From Erythrocercus mccallii (Eukaryota > Chordata > Aves > Passeriformes > Dicruridae), in contig VZRG01001508.1 of the NCBI GenBank assembly GCA_013397435.1, forward strand, positions 117,810-181,809: DNA of 64,000 nucleotides, read 5' to 3'. The position numbers and the translations under genes were made by a program. Each line of letters starts with the position of its first letter. Positions within the stretch are counted from its first letter, which is position 1. The notes beneath the pieces are model-generated. The model worked only from the letters and a program-made list of their open reading frames with translations, was not told where the DNA came from and did not search any database. Below are positions 60,432-64,000 of the stretch, in pieces.

Positions 60432-62637
60432 CAGGTAAGTAAACTTGCGTAGAGAACTTGCCACACAGAAGTCCCTGCTGGGAAATGCTAGCAAGCACCA
60501 CAACCTTGAAAGCTTAATGAGTAACTCTTTCTGTATATCCTACACAAAGAGGAGGATATCTTTGAGCAGGCCAAACTGAAAATACCATATCTCATTTTGT
60601 TTGAGCTCACAGCACTATTCTCTAGTGCTGTGTGAATGACAAATTCCTGGAAAAACACTCTCAAGGTGAGGATGTAATACATGTGCCTGTGTTTGGGTGA
60701 ATACACATTTATTTAGAGAGACTGTTGAAGTACTTGTACCAGAAAGAAATATGTGACTTGTCTCTAAGATGTTCTCCTCTGCACAAGAGGTGAGGTGTGG
60801 AATACACTGCCCTTAGGTGAGGTTGTCTTATCTCACATATTTATGTACAATTAAGTTAACTCAAGGCTTACCTGATTTTAGACCTTGAACAAAGCTGTTG
60901 GGCCCAGTGTTCCTACTTTGTGCCTTTGACTTCATAGTGCTGGAATCCCTGTGTCATTTTGAGTCTAAGTGATTTTACTGGGATTTGGTGATAAAGTGCA
61001 TGGGGTTTCCAGAACTTTCTGGCCAAAGGGGTTCACCTATTCTGCACATAAATATGCACATTTTAATTTCTTGTTCTCATTGCTTGATGAATAGGCAGCC
61101 TTGAAGGATGGTCAGAGCATCTCTGTTTGTGCTACTCTTGGCCTGCAAAGTCTGGAGTTGGAGTAGGGAGCAGAAGTGAGCCTGTGATCGTGCTCTTGGC
61201 AGTATAGCACAGACTCACAGCTCAGATACCAGAGCAGCAGCAGGAAACAAGTGTGTCCAATTTCTGTACAGGATGTGATTTCCATGCTCATCATATAGTA
61301 GAAACTGGAAGAAATAGAATTAATGATCTCTTGGGACCATTGCAGACAGTGTGAGTGAAAGTTCTTCGGCAGAGAGCTGCACTTTCCCACTCTAAGTGCC
61401 CTGAAATGCCCTCACCAGGTATTCAAATAAGGAAAATCCTGCTGTTATCCCATGCTTTCTCCAACCGTCTTCCACATCAAATGCTCACAAATGAAAACGA
61501 AGGATGAGATTGAAAGCAAAAGTGGGAAGAAAAGTTCAGCACTCCTACTGGAGAGAGGATGCTCCGGAAGAATCACTGCTGACTCTGGTGCTGCTCCTGA
61601 AGACTGATCAATATTCAGAGTAGTAAAGGGGCCCAGAAATCTGGCAATTACTTAGAGAGAAGCAATGTGCACAGCAGGACCCTATAATAGCTTGACACAC
61701 CCAAATCTTGGAGTATGTGCTGCTGTGCTCCAAAAAACAGCATCCTCAAAGAGATATATTAGCACTATAGGGTCACAAACTCCACAAGAGTACAGTCACT
61801 CCAGCATTCTGTTTCCCTGATTGTCCATTTTTAGTCTCAGGGCAGTCTGGGGGAGCAGGATGTGCTGAGGTCATGCCTCTTCCTTGCTGAGGGGAAGTGA
61901 TGAAGGTGGGAGGACTCAGACCTGGGAGCCCAGCAGCACTGCCAGGTCCTAGAATTAGACATGGGGGAGATAGGGAACAGTCCCTCTAGGAGGAAACAAA
62001 TACATTAAGGCTCTGTCCTTTCCAGTCTTGCCTTCCTGGGAGCTGGGCAGATCCTTTAAGAGGTAGCTTTGAGTGCTGGAGTGCTCCTGGGACTGTGGAT
62101 TGTGACTTACCACAAGGTCTGGTTTTCTCTGCTGATTACAGAGCTTTTGTAATTCTGACACCACCATGCCCCTCTCCTCAAAATCCCATGTGTATCTCCT
62201 CCTACAAATTCCAGCCCTGATTCTAAAAGGACCCACTGCTGAGATGGCAGCTACTTATTAAAGATCCATTCTTCACAGTAGAAAAGGAACTGGAAAAGAA
62301 ATGAAAATTTTAATTAATGCTACTGATGGTTTATAGAAGAAAAGCAGTAAGAAACACCTTTGGTGTGAGACTGATATTAAACTATGTTTAAAATTACTTT
62401 TCCTCCTTTGAAAGCAAAAAATAATTAACTGTGAAGTGCTGGCAATGTAATTCCAGCTCTGAGTGGTGGTGCACATTTAGTGCTTTAGTTGTCCAGTTCT
62501 GAGAGATCCCAGGGGACAGGGTTTATAACAAGTATATTATCTCCTCATCAAAGAGGTATTTTTTTCATTTTAGAGGAAAAGCATAGCTCAATAAATGATG
62601 TTCACCAAACCTCAAACTAATTGAAGTCAGGAAGTCA

Positions 62638-62660
62638 GGGGCCTTCCAGCTGAAGGCCCC
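62638..62660. repeat. 9-bp GC-rich hairpin
   Basis: GGGGCCTTC (62638-62646) and GAAGGCCCC (62652-62660) are perfect arms around a 5-nt loop. No run of T follows, and in a vertebrate genome this is not a transcription terminator. No role is suggested. Confidence 0.8.
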
Positions 62661-64000
62661 ACTAGAGCAGGCCCAATTAAAGCAGGTTATTTATGGCTTT
62701 GTCCAGCAGAGTCATGAATAGCTCCAAGAAGAGAGATTTCCTAATTTTTCTGGACTCTTCTATCTTTTATGACCCTTATAAGGATAAAGGAGCTTTTCCC
62801 ATACCGCATCCAAATTGCTCGCATCCTACCTCACGCCTGTTGTCTCTGCTTCAGTGCATCTCCAAGAAAAATCTGGCTCCATCTTCTCTGTGCCTTCCCA
62901 TTGCAGACAACATCAAGATCTCCCCATACCTTCTCTTACATCTGATCAAATCCAGCTTCTCCCTGTATGTCACACTCTGCCCTTCCCTAACCATCTGGGA
63001 AACCTGCTGCTGAACTCTGTGTTAACGTGTTTCCTCACTGGGGAACCGCAAAAGTGCACACCCCAGCAAAGGCAGCAGCTGGACACAGTTTGGATGCATC
63101 CTGATGCGAGCAGTCCCGCCAGTGTGGGAGCACAGCCCACTCTCATTCTGCAGGGTGACCAAGGCAGCAGCAGCCCATGGGGCAATAGGAGAAGCAGGTC
63201 TGGGATGCTGCAGCTGCACTCGGTGCAGGAGGGCTTGTCGAGGTAAAGCTGCTGCGGAAATCACATCACATAAGGGCTGCAGGACTACAGGTGCACAGTC
63301 CCTGGTGTTCCACACCTCTTGCAGGCAGGAGAGAAAGACATGAGGACGGATGCATCCAGGCTGCTGGGAGCCATTGGGGATCCTTATCCTCCAGGCTGGT
63401 CTTTTTCTCAGCAATGATGAGAGTTCAGCAGGTCCCTTCTCTGGCACCAAGTGTGGCTGACAGAGGGGGAGTCATGGAGCGAACGCAGGGGCTTTTAAGG
63501 AGCATCGGCTGAGCACGTTAACTTGGAGGCAGAAAGAAGTGCCAAAGGAAAATGAGGGATAGTGGAGTGCTCCCTCCCTGCCACCATGCTGCCCTGCTGC
63601 TGCTGCTGGCTGGCAGCGGGGTTAAGTCTTTGTGTGGCTTGAAACAGAAGTAATGAAAGTCTGCACTTTGATCCAAATCACCTTGAGAATTTCCAGCCAT
63701 TTAACAATATTTTACAAGCTATTATTTATATTTTTGAGTTAATGGGGTTTTTTCCCTTCCTTTAATCAGGCTGTGACTTCTCATGTATTTCTGTGATAAA
63801 TCACTCAGTTTAATTATTGTGTCATTTAGAAATAATCAAAGGGTTGGCAGCAAGAGAAGATTTTTCTATATTATGCATGTATATATACATATTCCATTTT
63901 ACTCTAATGGATTGTTCCAGGTATGTGAAAGGCCCAGGACACTCCAGCAGAGGCAGATGCCAACATAGAGAATGTGGTTTTACAGCAAAACCTGTTGTTA

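Larger units (their letters stand above)
47066..64000. other. Intergenic region downstream of GTF2E1
   Basis: No coding exon with recognisable protein similarity was found on either strand over nearly 17 kb. In human the next gene is STXBP5L, but no start exon of it and no CpG-island promoter were seen, so it must begin beyond the window if synteny holds. The region carries CR1 relics (48616-48754, 53495-53600, 59421-59617), a G-quadruplex motif (49415-49441) and several hairpins. It also has one exon-like antisense ORF (55886-56107) treated as a finding. Short open frames elsewhere look like chance. Confidence 0.75.

Noticed and set aside
62641..62665. GC-rich hairpin as a transcription terminator
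   Set aside because: Intrinsic terminators are bacterial. This is vertebrate DNA and no T run follows the stem.
46003..64000. Start of the downstream gene STXBP5L
   Set aside because: Expected from human gene order, but I found no matching first exon and no CpG-rich promoter, so it is not annotated.

Overview
The window is vertebrate nuclear DNA, most likely from a bird. It holds large introns, is mostly CpG-poor and has no operon-like gene packing. It also carries several fossil CR1 LINE fragments: one ends in the ATTCTATG-type octamer pair diagnostic of CR1 3' ends, and another has the 3' consensus familiar from avian genomes. CR1 also occurs in turtles and crocodiles, so 'bird' is an inference. 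Species cannot be named from this sequence.

The only protein-coding gene I can support is GTF2E1 (general transcription factor IIE subunit 1, TFIIE-alpha) on the + strand, with its complete coding sequence. Four coding exons (6460-6907, 37515-37716, 42369-42616, 45572-46002) join in frame with GT/AG borders. They give 1329 nt, or 442 residues plus stop; human TFIIE-alpha has 439. A 30-nt piece of 5' UTR (6430-6459) precedes the ATG, so at least one non-coding exon lies further upstream. I could not find it, and no CpG-island promoter is visible in bases 1-6429. The 3' UTR runs from 46003 to about 47065, where an AATAAA is followed by a GU-rich stretch.

Layout: 1-6429 is non-coding, probably intron 1. 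6430-6907 is exon 2 (start codon, winged helix, first half of the zinc ribbon). 6908-37514 is a 30.6-kb intron. 37515-37716 is exon 3 (second half of the zinc ribbon and following helices). Exon 4 is the conserved linker, and exon 5 is the Ser/acidic region and C-terminal block. From about 47066 to 64000 I see intergenic DNA with three or four CR1 relics and several hairpins. In human, RABL3 lies head-to-head upstream and STXBP5L lies downstream of GTF2E1; neither was recognised here.

I found no RNA gene, CRISPR array, intact mobile element or new multi-gene system. The best leads are a near-perfect hairpin in intron 2 (12662-12720), a canonical G-quadruplex motif (49415-49441), an exon-like antisense ORF with flanking splice-like signals (55886-56107), and a five-codon upstream ORF just before the GTF2E1 start.
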